DNA of 64,000 bases from an uncultured Granulosicoccaceae bacterium (GCA_937965695.1 CALCKW010000015.1:1-64000); one strand, 5' to 3'; positions 9,721-20,376 are shown, numbered from the stretch's first letter. Numbers and translations are program-made. The notes: a model not told the origin generated them from the letters alone.

Positions 9721-11139
9721 TTATCGCGGTGTGAGTAACGCGGTCACGGCGGGATCACTGTTTACCACACCGTTTTCCACATATTGCTCGTGATTGAGCT
9801 CAATCTCTTCGCGTTTGTAAATGTAGTTCACCATCAGGCCGTAACTCTGGCGCAGTCCGTTTTCCGATAGATCACTGAGCCAATTGATACGTGCCAACCT
9901 AGCGCCGTTTGATAAATGAAAATGCGCCACTGAGTTGATCACTGCGGTTTTACCTGTGCGATGTTCTTGGGTTAAGTAATGTGCAACAAATCGTTGCATA
10001 GGTTCCGCCGCAACGTCACGCAGTTCTTCGTTGTCCAACCAACGGCCTGAAGCAATCAGTTCGGGTGGCGATTCTTCCGGAGCCAATTCTTTTAGCTTCC
10101 TATATTCCGGCTCACTCAAGGCTACGCCACTGTCGACAGGCAGATGTTGCACTAGGTAGTCTCTAAAACCTGATATTGGCGACAAGGTGCCAAAGGTTTC
10201 TAAGTTCGGCAGTGCTTTACTTAACTTGTCAACAACTCGCTTGATTAAGAAATTACCAAGACTGACACCTTGAAGGCCAACTTGCGTGTTTGAGATTGAG
10301 TAGAAAACTGCTGCTTTTGCGTCTTCTGGATCAATGGGTTCGTCAGGTCGCTCCAATACTTCAGAGATGGTTTCTGGCATTTCAGGCATCAGAGCAACCC
10401 ACACAAAAATCAGTGGCTCTTTTGGCATGCGTGGGTGAAAAAAGGCAAAACACCTGCGATCGTCGCTCAGGCGATTTTTTAAATCTCCCCAATCGCTAAC
10501 CTGATGAACAGCCTCGTAGTGGATCAGTTTTTCTAAGAGAGCGGCGGGTGCGTCCCAAGTGATGCGGCGTAAATCTAAGAAGCCTATGTCGAACCAGCTG
10601 CTCAGTTGACGTTTCAGTTCGTTGTCCAGTGGTGCGAGTCGTGGACAGCTCGGCCGATACCTGACGATATCGGCGCGCATATCCACTAAAAATTGCGTGC
10701 CCTGTGGCAATGCGTTGAACTGAGTGAGCAGTAAAACTTGCGGTGGTTGCAGCAGGTCGCGCAGACGCGATTGCGTGCGCTGGCGTTCGTCTGTGTTTTT
10801 CGCTAACAGTAACTCTTGAGCGGCTGAGGCGATGGCTTCGTCGTCGCTGCTGAACTCCTCAGTCAGCAGCATTAAAAACTTGCGCCTTCCTTCGTCGTTA
10901 AACTTTAGGTAAGTCTCGCCCAATTCTGCCGCGCGTAAGCGAGCAGATACTTCGCCGCCTCGGCCACTGAGGCAGTCGCGAATATGTTCTAGCAGGGCGT
11001 CGCATTCTTGGTCGTGCAGGTACGGGCTGAGCTGTAAGCCATCCGTGTGACGTCCACCAAAACTGATGTTCTTCCACGCCCCGACAAGATTGCTGAGGGT
11101 TTTGTCAAACAAATTGGTGTTTTGTTGATGCCTGGCCAT
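9721..11139 (-). CDS. Malonyl-CoA decarboxylase
   Basis: LGETYLKFNDEGRRKFLMLLTEEF, RITWDAPAALLEKLIHYEAVH, CFAFFHPRMPKEPLIFVWVAL. Confidence 0.92.
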   Translation of the reverse strand: MARHQQNTNLFDKTLSNLVGAWKNISFGGRHTDGLQLSPYLHDQECDALLEHIRDCLSGRGGEVSARLRAAELGETYLKFNDEGRRKFLMLLTEEFSSDDEAIASAAQELLLAKNTDERQRTQSRLRDLLQPPQVLLLTQFNALPQGTQFLVDMRADIVRYRPSCPRLAPLDNELKRQLSSWFDIGFLDLRRITWDAPAALLEKLIHYEAVHQVSDWGDLKNRLSDDRRCFAFFHPRMPKEPLIFVWVALMPEMPETISEVLERPDEPIDPEDAKAAVFYSISNTQVGLQGVSLGNFLIKRVVDKLSKALPNLETFGTLSPISGFRDYLVQHLPVDSGVALSEPEYRKLKELAPEESPPELIASGRWLDNEELRDVAAEPMQRFVAHYLTQEHRTGKTAVINSVAHFHLSNGARLARINWLSDLSENGLRQSYGLMVNYIYKREEIELNHEQYVENGVVNSDPAVTALLTPR

Positions 11140-11220
11140 AGGGCTCTTTGGCTCCTGCCGCTGGTAGAGTTGTATCTGCGTGTTTCTCAGAAAAATCGCG
11201 CAATGATCTTTTGTAGGGGC

Positions 11221-11251
11221 AAAAAAAATGCCGCCTCATAAAGAGACGGCA
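11221..11251 (-). terminator. Rho-independent terminator (likely for tamAB transcript)
   Basis: GCCG-CCTCATAAAGAGA-CGGC stem; minus-strand U-run of 8 (11221-11228). Confidence 0.6.
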
Positions 11252-11529
11252 AAACACCAAAAGGAGGATGGAGGAGGGGCGCGTCACACCGATGATTCGG
11301 GACGCGTCTCAGGTAAAAGAATAGTCGATTTTGTTGCGGTGCGTCAATACAGTTAAGCGAAAATTTTCAGCCTTAGATTTCAGGGCAGAACCGCATCTGT
11401 TTTCTGTTTAACCAATTGAAATTAAAGATTATTTCAGGCTATTAGGTTTCTGAAAAGTGCGGCATATTTCATGGTGTGAAAGGATAATTCAGGGTGTTTT
11501 GACGCATTGCACAACTCGCGCGTTCAGCG

Positions 11530-14500
11530 CTAATAATCAAATGTATAAAACAAATCTATTGCCTGATCGACACCGCGCATCAGTTCTAAATACAGCTCTT
11601 GATTGAGGTCGTATCGGGCCGTTAGCGTATCGACCGCGTCAAATATGCCGATGCGGTAGCTCAATAACAATTTGGGTGACACTCTTCCGCTGAGAATGAC
11701 GCCTGTGTTCTCACCTTTGCCATCTGCACCAATATTAAAATCTTGGATGCCGGCTGCACTGGCGAACTGCCCAGCGATGCGGTTGCCGTTTTTTAGACCG
11801 AGATTGAGCGCCGCACGCGCAAGCAGGGCGCTTTCATCGCCTCCTTGACCAGGTGGGCCTCCCAGCACAATGTGCGAGAGCACGTCCGCGTCTGACATAG
11901 CGGGATCAGAATACAACGTGGTCACAGGCGACAGCAGTGTGCCTTCCAAAATTAACCCGGCTTCCGTACTTTCTGTGGTTCGATAGGCGTCTACGTCTAG
12001 TCGTGTCGCTCGCACTGGGCCAACGAACAGCAGCTCTCCACGACGCACGGTCAGGTCTTGGCCGTAAGCATGGTAACTGCCCTCTTGCAGCGAAAGCTCA
12101 CCTGCAAGCTGAATGGGCTGATTGACACGCTGTCGTATTTTAATGTCACCTTCTAATCGCGTGTCGAATCCGTACCCAGACATGCGTACGTCATCGTCCA
12201 CCTGGACTTGTATGTCGAGATCAGTTTGTAACGTGGTGCCTGTGTTGCCGCTTAAGTCTCCTTGATCTTCTGCATCGGTAAGTACCAAGTCTTTAGACAG
12301 TGACGGGCCGCTTCCTTTTATCCCTTCTAATACAATGGTGGCGTCTGGCACATGCACCTTGCCACGTACGGTTAATTTGTCTTTGTTCAAAAGCAGGGAG
12401 ATATTGTGATTGACCGTAGCATCGACGGTAGGAGGTAAAATAACCGCTAGTTGCTCGCCGACCACCTTAACTTTAGCGAGGAAGCCTTCTTGGTAAGAGA
12501 CGTCGCCAGTTATGTTTAGTGACCCGGTTGGAAGTGTTTTGATATGTGCATTTAGTGTGGCGTCTCGACCGTCTACATCGACGGTTAGCTTGCCTCCGTC
12601 GATAGTCAATGGGATCGTTGCACCCGAAATGGCGGGGTTGCTAAGTTGCACTCGTCCTTTAAAATTTGGATCTGTCAGCTCACCTGACAGAACACCTTTT
12701 GCGCTAATTTCTCCCTGTAATTTGTCCAGCATAGGCAATAAGGCTTTGAGTGGTTGCAGCAGAAAGCCTTCGATGTTGACACTACCTGTCAGTCTTTTGG
12801 TACTGGGAACAACACGAGCATCTATCTGCGTACGACCCTGCTGGGGAGACGAGATTCGCAGCTTTAGATCTCCGACCTGCTGGTCCAAATCGACGTCGAG
12901 TTCGGCTTGGTTAAAATTGATACTGAATGCTTTGCCGTCGGGATCCGTTGTTTGCAGCGCGAGTTTTTGCGCTTCGGTTTTTAGCTTAACAAAGGGTGAA
13001 GTATTTTTTGTCCAACGACCATCGATATCAGCTTGCAGTAGTCCAGAGATCTTTGTTTCTCTTGGTAACAACGGGTTGAGATCACCCAAGTTGAAATCTG
13101 ATATGGCAAGCATGGCCTCTCCTGCGTCTGCGCTAATAGTTGCATCTTCTTGCAGGCAGAGAGAGGCGCTTGCGCGAAGCCAGCAATGCGCGGATACGGA
13201 AACTTGAGCGAGATCGTTCTTCCAACTGATGGCCGCTGGCGCTTGAAGCGATAACGCTATTTTCTGATGTGCCAGCTGGGCTGCGTCCAGTGAGCCGTTC
13301 CAGTCGGCGCCAGTGAGCGCACCAGCGAGTTGAAGCGCTGCGGATTGCTGAGAGGTTTTAGCCACTAAATCCAGTGAATGCTGAGATAAAGTGCCCTTCA
13401 AAGTACCTTGCAAAGAGCCATCTTCTAGACTCGGGCCTTTTAGCCCGTTTGTTGTAATTGTCAGTTTGCTGTCGCTTGAAGCACCTTCAACAATTGTTGT
13501 TTGTAGCGCCAAGTCCGCGACCGAAAATTCTCCGTAACCGAGCGCTGCGCCTTTTAGATCTGCCTCTATGGTGGGAGTGATTCGGTTGCCACGGGCTTTG
13601 ATGTCACCCGACAAAGAACCTGTCAGCCCAGGCCACAAGCTGGCCAGCTCTGGAGCCGAGATCACTGCATCGACGTTGAGCTGTTGATCAATGGCACCTT
13701 GAGCATTTAGGTAATTGTTCCCACTTTTCAACGCAAAAGTTTTTAGATCAATGACACCCTGTTCGCCCAGACTTATATTAATGTCTGCGGTTAAAGGCCT
13801 GTCCTGTAAATCACCCGTAATCGTCATAGTGGTAACAGGACTAATAAATTCGCCGTTTTGTTGTTTGCCGTTGCTGACTAATGTGCCAGAAACGGTGCTG
13901 CTTACATCTGCACGATATTGGCTTATATCAATATCGCTAAATCCGCCTGTGAGGTCCCAGCTGAGGCTCTCTTGCCAAGCAATATTTCCTGCTACCTCAG
14001 CACTGCCCCCTAGTGTTGTCAATTGCAGGTTAATATCTCGAAGTTCTGCTATGTCGATGAGCTGTGCAGAGGCTATCAACTGGTTTTCCGGGACTTGGTC
14101 GGCTGTGACGGCTGTTTTGGTTTTAATGTTGAGTCGTTCTAGATCGCCAGTAAAATCGAGCTGTAAACCTTGTAGCTTTATTGCTTGGTCTTCGGCTTCT
14201 AATGACTGCAGCAGGGAGGCCATCAGGGTCCCGTTTAGCTGTAGAGGTTTGGCCAAGGGTTTTATCGAGGCGTTCAGTTCTGCCGTCTGTTGGCCACTGA
14301 GCAGTGCTTTTATTTTTATATCTTTGGCAATGTAGCCCGTCGCCCTTAAAGATAAGTCACTGCCATTGACGCCCAATAATTTTGGTATTGTTAAATCGAG
14401 ATCAGCATCGATGGGGTAGTCGTCTGACAGCTCTATTTTTGCTTTTAAGGTTGCACGGTTTTCTTGCCAGGTTAGAGCGGCATTTTCAACTTGAATAGCT

Positions 14501-14979
14501 GAATCATAAACGCTAGCGCTGAGTTCCAGTTCGTTAATCGTTTGGGTTTGCTCGTTTTGCAAAATGCTGAGTGTGTCAATACGCGCCTTTTTTATTTGTA
14601 TTGCTAAAGGCCACTTAGGTAAAGAGAAAGGGGTTTCCGGTTCTTTATCTTCTTCTGCGGCCGCAGGTAATTTGAGCGATAGACTGGATAGACTAAGGTT
14701 TTCAATACAGAGCATTTTTTTAAGCAGGCATTTTAAAGCCCATTTTCCGTTAAAATCCTCCGCGATGACTTCTGTATCAGCAGATTGATAGTGCAGCGAC
14801 TCTAAGGTTAAGTCGTCAAAAACACGGCCATTTATCCCTGAGATTGACAGTTCATCGATCTGCTGATCAGTTTGTTGTAAAGCCCATCGCGTGCCTGCGT
14901 TTGAAAAAATCACCCAAGCCAACAGCGAAAGCGCAAGCAGCAACACAAGAAGCAAGGTCCATCGAATCATTTTCCACAT
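11530..14979 (-). CDS. tamB: Translocation and assembly module TamB
   Basis: 1149 aa, N-terminal TM, repetitive beta-rich body, C-terminal DUF490/TamB signature; adjacent to TamA. Confidence 0.92.
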   Translation of the reverse strand: MWKMIRWTLLLVLLLALSLLAWVIFSNAGTRWALQQTDQQIDELSISGINGRVFDDLTLESLHYQSADTEVIAEDFNGKWALKCLLKKMLCIENLSLSSLSLKLPAAAEEDKEPETPFSLPKWPLAIQIKKARIDTLSILQNEQTQTINELELSASVYDSAIQVENAALTWQENRATLKAKIELSDDYPIDADLDLTIPKLLGVNGSDLSLRATGYIAKDIKIKALLSGQQTAELNASIKPLAKPLQLNGTLMASLLQSLEAEDQAIKLQGLQLDFTGDLERLNIKTKTAVTADQVPENQLIASAQLIDIAELRDINLQLTTLGGSAEVAGNIAWQESLSWDLTGGFSDIDISQYRADVSSTVSGTLVSNGKQQNGEFISPVTTMTITGDLQDRPLTADINISLGEQGVIDLKTFALKSGNNYLNAQGAIDQQLNVDAVISAPELASLWPGLTGSLSGDIKARGNRITPTIEADLKGAALGYGEFSVADLALQTTIVEGASSDSKLTITTNGLKGPSLEDGSLQGTLKGTLSQHSLDLVAKTSQQSAALQLAGALTGADWNGSLDAAQLAHQKIALSLQAPAAISWKNDLAQVSVSAHCWLRASASLCLQEDATISADAGEAMLAISDFNLGDLNPLLPRETKISGLLQADIDGRWTKNTSPFVKLKTEAQKLALQTTDPDGKAFSINFNQAELDVDLDQQVGDLKLRISSPQQGRTQIDARVVPSTKRLTGSVNIEGFLLQPLKALLPMLDKLQGEISAKGVLSGELTDPNFKGRVQLSNPAISGATIPLTIDGGKLTVDVDGRDATLNAHIKTLPTGSLNITGDVSYQEGFLAKVKVVGEQLAVILPPTVDATVNHNISLLLNKDKLTVRGKVHVPDATIVLEGIKGSGPSLSKDLVLTDAEDQGDLSGNTGTTLQTDLDIQVQVDDDVRMSGYGFDTRLEGDIKIRQRVNQPIQLAGELSLQEGSYHAYGQDLTVRRGELLFVGPVRATRLDVDAYRTTESTEAGLILEGTLLSPVTTLYSDPAMSDADVLSHIVLGGPPGQGGDESALLARAALNLGLKNGNRIAGQFASAAGIQDFNIGADGKGENTGVILSGRVSPKLLLSYRIGIFDAVDTLTARYDLNQELYLELMRGVDQAIDLFYTFDY

Positions 14980-14982
14980 GCT

Positions 14983-16740
14983 TTAATTACCCACCGAAAG
15001 ATGAAAACGCGGTGACTTTTCATCGCCTTTCAGTGGAGCACCTAAATAGAGTTTGATCGGACCTACTGGCGAGTACCACCGGACGCCAAAGCCCCCGCCA
15101 TAGGCGATCGGGTCTAGCTCGCTAAAGCCCGCACGCCCTGCATCGACGAACAGCGCTATGCCTAAACTGGCACGCACGCGATACTCGTACTCCAGCGAAA
15201 TAGTGCTTAAATATCGCCCGCCTATAGCGTTGCCGTCTGCATCTTGAGGGGAGACTTCTCGACGGCCAAAACCACGTATGCTGTCATCGCCTCCTGCGTA
15301 GAATCGAAGGCTTAATGGTATATCGCTAAAGTTCTCCGTTTCTAAACGGCCCAACTCCAATCGGGTGTGTAAAAGATGTTCTGGTGAAAATGCTTGGCTT
15401 GACCCAAGTCTTAAGTAGTAGCGCTCGAAGCTGAGATCTGAAAGGATTTCTTCTCGCGCCATACTAAGTTGTGCGTCGACACTGTATTTAAATGTTCCCC
15501 AATCGGTCAATTGTTTTGTGCGCTCGCGACTCATCCCAATAGATGGAATCAGGAGCTGTGTACGCATTCTGCTGTTGTCTATCTCTGAAATTTCATGTTG
15601 GTATTTCAGCGAATAAGTTTGCAGCCAATCTCGTTTGTCGATACGGCGATGGCTAGCGCCGATGGTGTAACGCAGTGATTTGACGTCGTCATCAATGTCA
15701 TTGGCGACCCCCGCATCCAATTGCAAATAATGGTTTGCAGGGTCTGGGTGATGCGGCAAGCTGTAGTAAGTACTCAGCTCTTGGTTGGTTGCGGATAAGA
15801 TGGTCTCGACACCCGCGCTGTGCCCGTGCTGATTGACATAGTGGCGAGTGATGCTACCGCGTATGCGTGGTCCCGAGTCTGACCCGTAGCCTATGCCAAC
15901 TGTGGCAGAGTGTGGTTCGCGCAGGGTACTTTCGATTTGAATGGGCACTGTACCGTTGTTGGCATTGTCCAGGTCCGCTCTAACGCGCACGTTTCCGAAG
16001 TATCCACTGTCTCGTAGGTCTCCAGCGAGGGTATCAACATTGCTGGAATCGTAGAGTTCCCCTTCTTGAAAGGGTACCCATCGGTGTAAAAATTCTTGAG
16101 AAAGCTCGCTCTGGTCAAAGTTGATGGACCCGTAGCGATAACGTACTCCACTGTTTAAAATTAAAGTTATTTCTGCGTTGTGTGTCTTGCGTGACACCGC
16201 TAAACGATGACTTTCGTAGGCCGCGTCAAAATAGCCTAAAGTCAAAGCAATTGACAGTAGATCGGCCTTAAAACCTTCATAGTCGGCGTGGACCAGCTGC
16301 TCCCCCACAAGGGGTGCAGATGAGGCTACGTAGGTTTTCAGAATACCTTCTTTTGCACCTTCGCCCAGAATCTTAATTTCTACCTTGCCATAGGTAGTGG
16401 CTGGGCCGAGCGTTAGGTTCACATTGAGTTCGTTGTCAATCAGCTGGCTCTCTACTCGAGCGCTGTCATAACCCAAAGCCGCTAAAACTTGCGTGAGGCG
16501 TTGCTGAACCGATCGTTGCCAATATCGTAAACCAGAAGGTGATTGACTGGATGGTTCCTGAACGTATTGGCCAAGTTTGACAGCCAGTATTTTGCTGACA
16601 CCCTCAATTTTTACTTTTGGCTGGTCTTCTGCCGTTAATGCGGAATGGCTAAATGTTATTACTAAAAGCACAAGCAGCGCCCGAAACCAGTCTCTAACCG
16701 TCGGAGCGAGGTAATTAGTGTTGGCTTTGACGTAGATCAA
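14983..16740 (-). CDS. tamA: TamA, BamA/Omp85 family outer membrane protein
   Basis: POTRA-like N-terminus, RFYAGGDDSIRGFGRREVSP, C-terminal GPIKLYLGAPLKGDEKSPRFHLSVGN. Confidence 0.92.
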   Translation of the reverse strand: MIYVKANTNYLAPTVRDWFRALLVLLVITFSHSALTAEDQPKVKIEGVSKILAVKLGQYVQEPSSQSPSGLRYWQRSVQQRLTQVLAALGYDSARVESQLIDNELNVNLTLGPATTYGKVEIKILGEGAKEGILKTYVASSAPLVGEQLVHADYEGFKADLLSIALTLGYFDAAYESHRLAVSRKTHNAEITLILNSGVRYRYGSINFDQSELSQEFLHRWVPFQEGELYDSSNVDTLAGDLRDSGYFGNVRVRADLDNANNGTVPIQIESTLREPHSATVGIGYGSDSGPRIRGSITRHYVNQHGHSAGVETILSATNQELSTYYSLPHHPDPANHYLQLDAGVANDIDDDVKSLRYTIGASHRRIDKRDWLQTYSLKYQHEISEIDNSRMRTQLLIPSIGMSRERTKQLTDWGTFKYSVDAQLSMAREEILSDLSFERYYLRLGSSQAFSPEHLLHTRLELGRLETENFSDIPLSLRFYAGGDDSIRGFGRREVSPQDADGNAIGGRYLSTISLEYEYRVRASLGIALFVDAGRAGFSELDPIAYGGGFGVRWYSPVGPIKLYLGAPLKGDEKSPRFHLSVGN

Positions 16741-17269
16741 AAACTATTTCCTAGCTCGGTAGTGGAGTGGCAGGGTAGGAGTCGCTGATGATGCCACGGC
16801 TTCAACGCGTATTATCATTTTTTGCTGAAAGTCTTTCGATAATTTAGCGTACTTTGCTCGGCTTCTCTCTTGTCTCAACACAAGCGGGTTTGGGAGCCAT
16901 GGTACTTAGCCCGTCATGACTTAGGTTAGGGAGCCTTAGAAGTCAGGACTGTTTTAATAAACCCTTGGGCAGCTGTAATATGAAAAAAGCTATTAAAAAT
17001 CAATATTTTAACTAATTTTTATGCGCGCATCCCAGATGTTACTACACTCCGTTTTGGCTTGTGCCGATAGCTATAGGGTGCTTTATGATACCGCAAAGTT
17101 TTTGCTTTAAGTCAGAGAGCACTGCAAAAGGGTTAAGTTCACAGGTAGTACACCGATATATATTTTAAGTGCTGCATCGGATGCTTAGGCACTTAAACAA
17201 GAAAGCCCTGCAAATACAAAAACAATAATGGATGGCATGGAAGTCGTCACACAGTTTGAAGCCGCCGAT

Positions 17270-17292
17270 GCCGCCCATTGGCGGCTTTTTTT
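17270..17292 (+). terminator. Rho-independent terminator, plus strand
   Basis: GCCGCC-CATT-GGCGGC followed by T7. Confidence 0.7.
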
Positions 17293-17339
17293 CTGGGTAA
17301 CTCAACAAGATTCTTCAGGCTTGGGTCACAGAACCAAAC

Positions 17340-18902
17340 TTAGAACCCACAGCGATTGTTCACGCAGCCAAAAACCAAATCAATTGGCGGAAGCGTCTCA
17401 TAGAACCAACTATCAGACTCCAGCAGATCGGCCATGGGATCTAGTTCAGCTTCGGTGTTATGCACGATTCTTGGTTTGATGATAACCACCGTCTCGGTCC
17501 GGTTGCCATTGTCTTCTGTCTTTTTAAATAGGTTGCCCAGCACTGGCACATCAGATACACCTGGAACACCCGAAACGTTGTCTGTTTTTGTGCGGCGAAT
17601 TAGTCCGCCAATAAAAATCTCTTCACCACTGTTGGCTAACAGATGAGTCGAAACTTCAGTGGTTTTTTGAACAGGCAGTCCACCCACAAGTGAGCCGTTT
17701 GACACTTCGGGATGCACGTCCAACAAGATGCGATCTTGGCCATCCACAGATGCTTTGACTCTAAGAATGATACCCGAGTCCAGAAACTCCACTGATTCTG
17801 TGGTGCTCACGCCGTTTGTGGTGACGACCTTGTATCCCAGCTTATCGCCAACTATAACTTCGGCATCTTGATCCTCTAAGACTAAAAGCTTTGGCGTCGA
17901 GAGAGTGCGTACACGGCCACTTGTACTAAGCGCGCTAAGGTATGCATTGAGGTCGTTACCCAACAAGTTGAGAAACAGTCCGGCGGTATTGCGGTTGGCC
18001 AGAGCAAGTGTGCCGAATTCTGTGTCAGCTCTTGTAGCTTGCCAATCTATTCCGAAAGTTTCTTCTTCAGTGAGAGTGATCTCTAAGATCTTCGCCTCGA
18101 TCAGAATCTGACGTGGTTGCATGTCGATTTTTTTCAACAGGCTTCTGAGTTCCCGAATAATAGTAGGGGTATCTCTAACAATGATCATGCGCCGATTGGG
18201 GAGAGAAGTAATGCTGCCCTCGTCACTCAAATACTCTCGCATAATGCCTTCGACACTCGTGACGTCCGAGTACTGAATTTTAAACGACTCGACTTCGCTA
18301 CGGCTGTCTTGCAAGGCGGCAGTTAACGCATTGCCGGCTCTACTGACGTATATGCCCTGAGCATTTCGACTGACCACTAAACCAGCTGCTTTCGCAACAT
18401 TATCAATAGCACCAGCTAAATCAATATCATAGAGATTCGCCGAAACAGTGCCCGAAACATCTGGTGCCAATACCAAATTGACTCGTCCGCGCTTTGCCAG
18501 CATTTCGAAAGCTTCGACCACGGGTGTGTCACGCAGTGTTAGGCTAAAGGTGTCTTTTTTTGTCTTTGCCGATTTTTTGGCAGATGCCTGCTTCTCATTG
18601 AGCACTGGCCCCACTTGAAAAGAATCATTCTGGTATCGCATGCGGTAGCTGGCATCGTTCGCAACTTGCAGAACGGCGGAATACGCTGTATCGGAAGCGA
18701 TATTGATGGTGAGAGGAACATCAGGCGCATTGATAACCATGCCCTTATTGGATTGCTTGGCGATCGTGTTCAGAATCTCGTGCGCACTCTTGCCCACGGA
18801 AGTAATTTTATATTCTGAGGCAGTGTGACCCGTGCTTGCAATCATGCTGAACGCAAAGACGAATAGACCGTAGGAGACTGACTTAAAGCGCTGGATCTGC
18901 AT
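17340..18902 (-). CDS. MshL/PilQ-like secretin
   Basis: Secretin domain: ILIEAKILEITLTEEETFGIDWQ, TLSTPKLLVLEDQDAEVIVGDKLGYK, GLIRRTKTDNVSGVPGVSDVPVLGNLF. Confidence 0.92.
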   Translation of the reverse strand: MQIQRFKSVSYGLFVFAFSMIASTGHTASEYKITSVGKSAHEILNTIAKQSNKGMVINAPDVPLTINIASDTAYSAVLQVANDASYRMRYQNDSFQVGPVLNEKQASAKKSAKTKKDTFSLTLRDTPVVEAFEMLAKRGRVNLVLAPDVSGTVSANLYDIDLAGAIDNVAKAAGLVVSRNAQGIYVSRAGNALTAALQDSRSEVESFKIQYSDVTSVEGIMREYLSDEGSITSLPNRRMIIVRDTPTIIRELRSLLKKIDMQPRQILIEAKILEITLTEEETFGIDWQATRADTEFGTLALANRNTAGLFLNLLGNDLNAYLSALSTSGRVRTLSTPKLLVLEDQDAEVIVGDKLGYKVVTTNGVSTTESVEFLDSGIILRVKASVDGQDRILLDVHPEVSNGSLVGGLPVQKTTEVSTHLLANSGEEIFIGGLIRRTKTDNVSGVPGVSDVPVLGNLFKKTEDNGNRTETVVIIKPRIVHNTEAELDPMADLLESDSWFYETLPPIDLVFGCVNNRCGF

Positions 18903-18906
18903 ACCC

Positions 18907-19248
18907 TCAACTGTCCTCTTCGAGAACTAATAAAATCGTTTTGTCTGCTTGACGCAGAACAGCTGTTTTTCGACTGAGCTGTTGCACTGTGTAGTCGTGT
19001 ACTCGATCTCCTTCTGCAACGATCATGCCGCTAATGTTGGCCAACGGATGTGATCCCCACAGAACCGCTCGAAGCTCCAAATCGCGCGTTGTAACTGGAC
19101 GATCTATGTCTATGAGCGATTGTGTCTCTGGTTTATCTGGGGCATTGGCTAATGTCGCAAACGGGTCTCTGATGTGATTGTCACTCAGGGCTACACCACT
19201 GAATAACCCGAGTATTAATGCACTGATCACAATTATTTTAGCGCCCAT
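18907..19248 (-). CDS. PilP/MshK-like pilus assembly protein
   Basis: Signal peptide then RDPFATLANAP...; position directly before secretin. Confidence 0.65.
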   Translation of the reverse strand: MGAKIIVISALILGLFSGVALSDNHIRDPFATLANAPDKPETQSLIDIDRPVTTRDLELRAVLWGSHPLANISGMIVAEGDRVHDYTVQQLSRKTAVLRQADKTILLVLEEDS

Positions 19249-19798
19249 AGATCACCAAATTCATCGCCATTGTGCGTTGTCCGTTGCTGCCTGGGGAGCC
19301 GTCCGCCCGTATGTCAGTAACAGAAACTCCCTCTATTTGTTTTGAGAAGTCGTGAATCCAAGTGTAGATATTTTGATAGCGACCAATGACCTGAATGGCA
19401 ACCGGAGCCGTCGCGATTTCCGTGTTTTGCTTCACTTCGCCAGGCTGAAGCTTCTGCGTGCGTAAGCCGTGTTGCTTTGCGGCGCGGTGCAAGGATTCTA
19501 GGATAGTGGGTAAGCTAGTCTCGAGGTTGCGGTCCGGTATATCTTCCAGCATAGAAGCGCGCACCTGCTGTTGTTTTTCTTTTGTTTCTTCCAAAGACAG
19601 CTGTAAATCGACCAAGTCAAATTTGCCTGCAAGACGCGTCAACTGTTTGTGCTCGACTTGCAGTTCCTGCTTTTCGGTATAGGCCGGTTTTATTCCATGG
19701 ATGAATATCATGGATGCCATGATGGCTAATAGACCGAACAGATAAGCCGCTAGATTGACGGTCGGCAGATCCCTTAGCTGGTTTATTAGTGCATTCAT
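19238..19798 (-). CDS. PilO/MshJ-like pilus assembly protein
   Basis: N-terminal TM plus coiled coil and GRYQNIYTWIHDFSKQIEGVSVTDI; gene order. Confidence 0.75.
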   Translation of the reverse strand: MNALINQLRDLPTVNLAAYLFGLLAIMASMIFIHGIKPAYTEKQELQVEHKQLTRLAGKFDLVDLQLSLEETKEKQQQVRASMLEDIPDRNLETSLPTILESLHRAAKQHGLRTQKLQPGEVKQNTEIATAPVAIQVIGRYQNIYTWIHDFSKQIEGVSVTDIRADGSPGSNGQRTMAMNLVIYGR

Positions 19799-20376
19799 CG
19801 CTGACCTTCTTCAAGCGCTAAACGCGTGATTTGTAGTAGAAATTTTTGTTTCAGTTCATCTTGCTTAGTACTTTGAATTGATTCACTAGACACCAATTCT
19901 GCAGATTGTACGCCGCTGGTTTCTTGAAGCTTGCCAATCCACTGAGTGAGATTCTGATGAGTGTCTGCTACCCCAACGATTGTCACGATGGATCGACCGG
20001 TTTGGTCAATCTCTGTTTCAAAATTTGTCAGTTCGGTTTCATCAGGGATGCTGTCGTTCAGCATATCGAGCATTGCAGTAAGGGCACTAAAGCTGTTTAG
20101 ATCATTCAGGCTGGCTGCAACGCGCTGAGATTGTTTTAAACTGGATTCTTCGGATTTACGTGAGGCAAGAAGCTCATTAATCTGATTTTTTTTGCTATTT
20201 AGCGCCGCTATCTCTCGCTTTACCTGCTGGTTGTAGGCCGAAAGCGCAAATAGGGTGGCGAGCAATGCAGCTACGCTAAATACAATATATCTACCGGCTT
20301 TTTGCAGAAGTCTTTGATTGCGCTGTTGTTGCGCGATGCTTGAAGGAATAAAGTTCATCTCGTTCATACAGCCCAC
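19795..20376 (-). CDS. PilN-like pilus assembly protein
   Basis: Short cytoplasmic N-term, TM, coiled coil; IVTIVGVADTHQNLTQWIGKLQ; gene order. Confidence 0.75.
   Translation of the reverse strand: MGCMNEMNFIPSSIAQQQRNQRLLQKAGRYIVFSVAALLATLFALSAYNQQVKREIAALNSKKNQINELLASRKSEESSLKQSQRVAASLNDLNSFSALTAMLDMLNDSIPDETELTNFETEIDQTGRSIVTIVGVADTHQNLTQWIGKLQETSGVQSAELVSSESIQSTKQDELKQKFLLQITRLALEEGQR

Noticed and set aside
12512-14335. Plus-strand ORFs of 231 and 206 aa opposite tamB
   Set aside because: Antisense to a well-supported TamB frame; composition typical of shadow ORFs.
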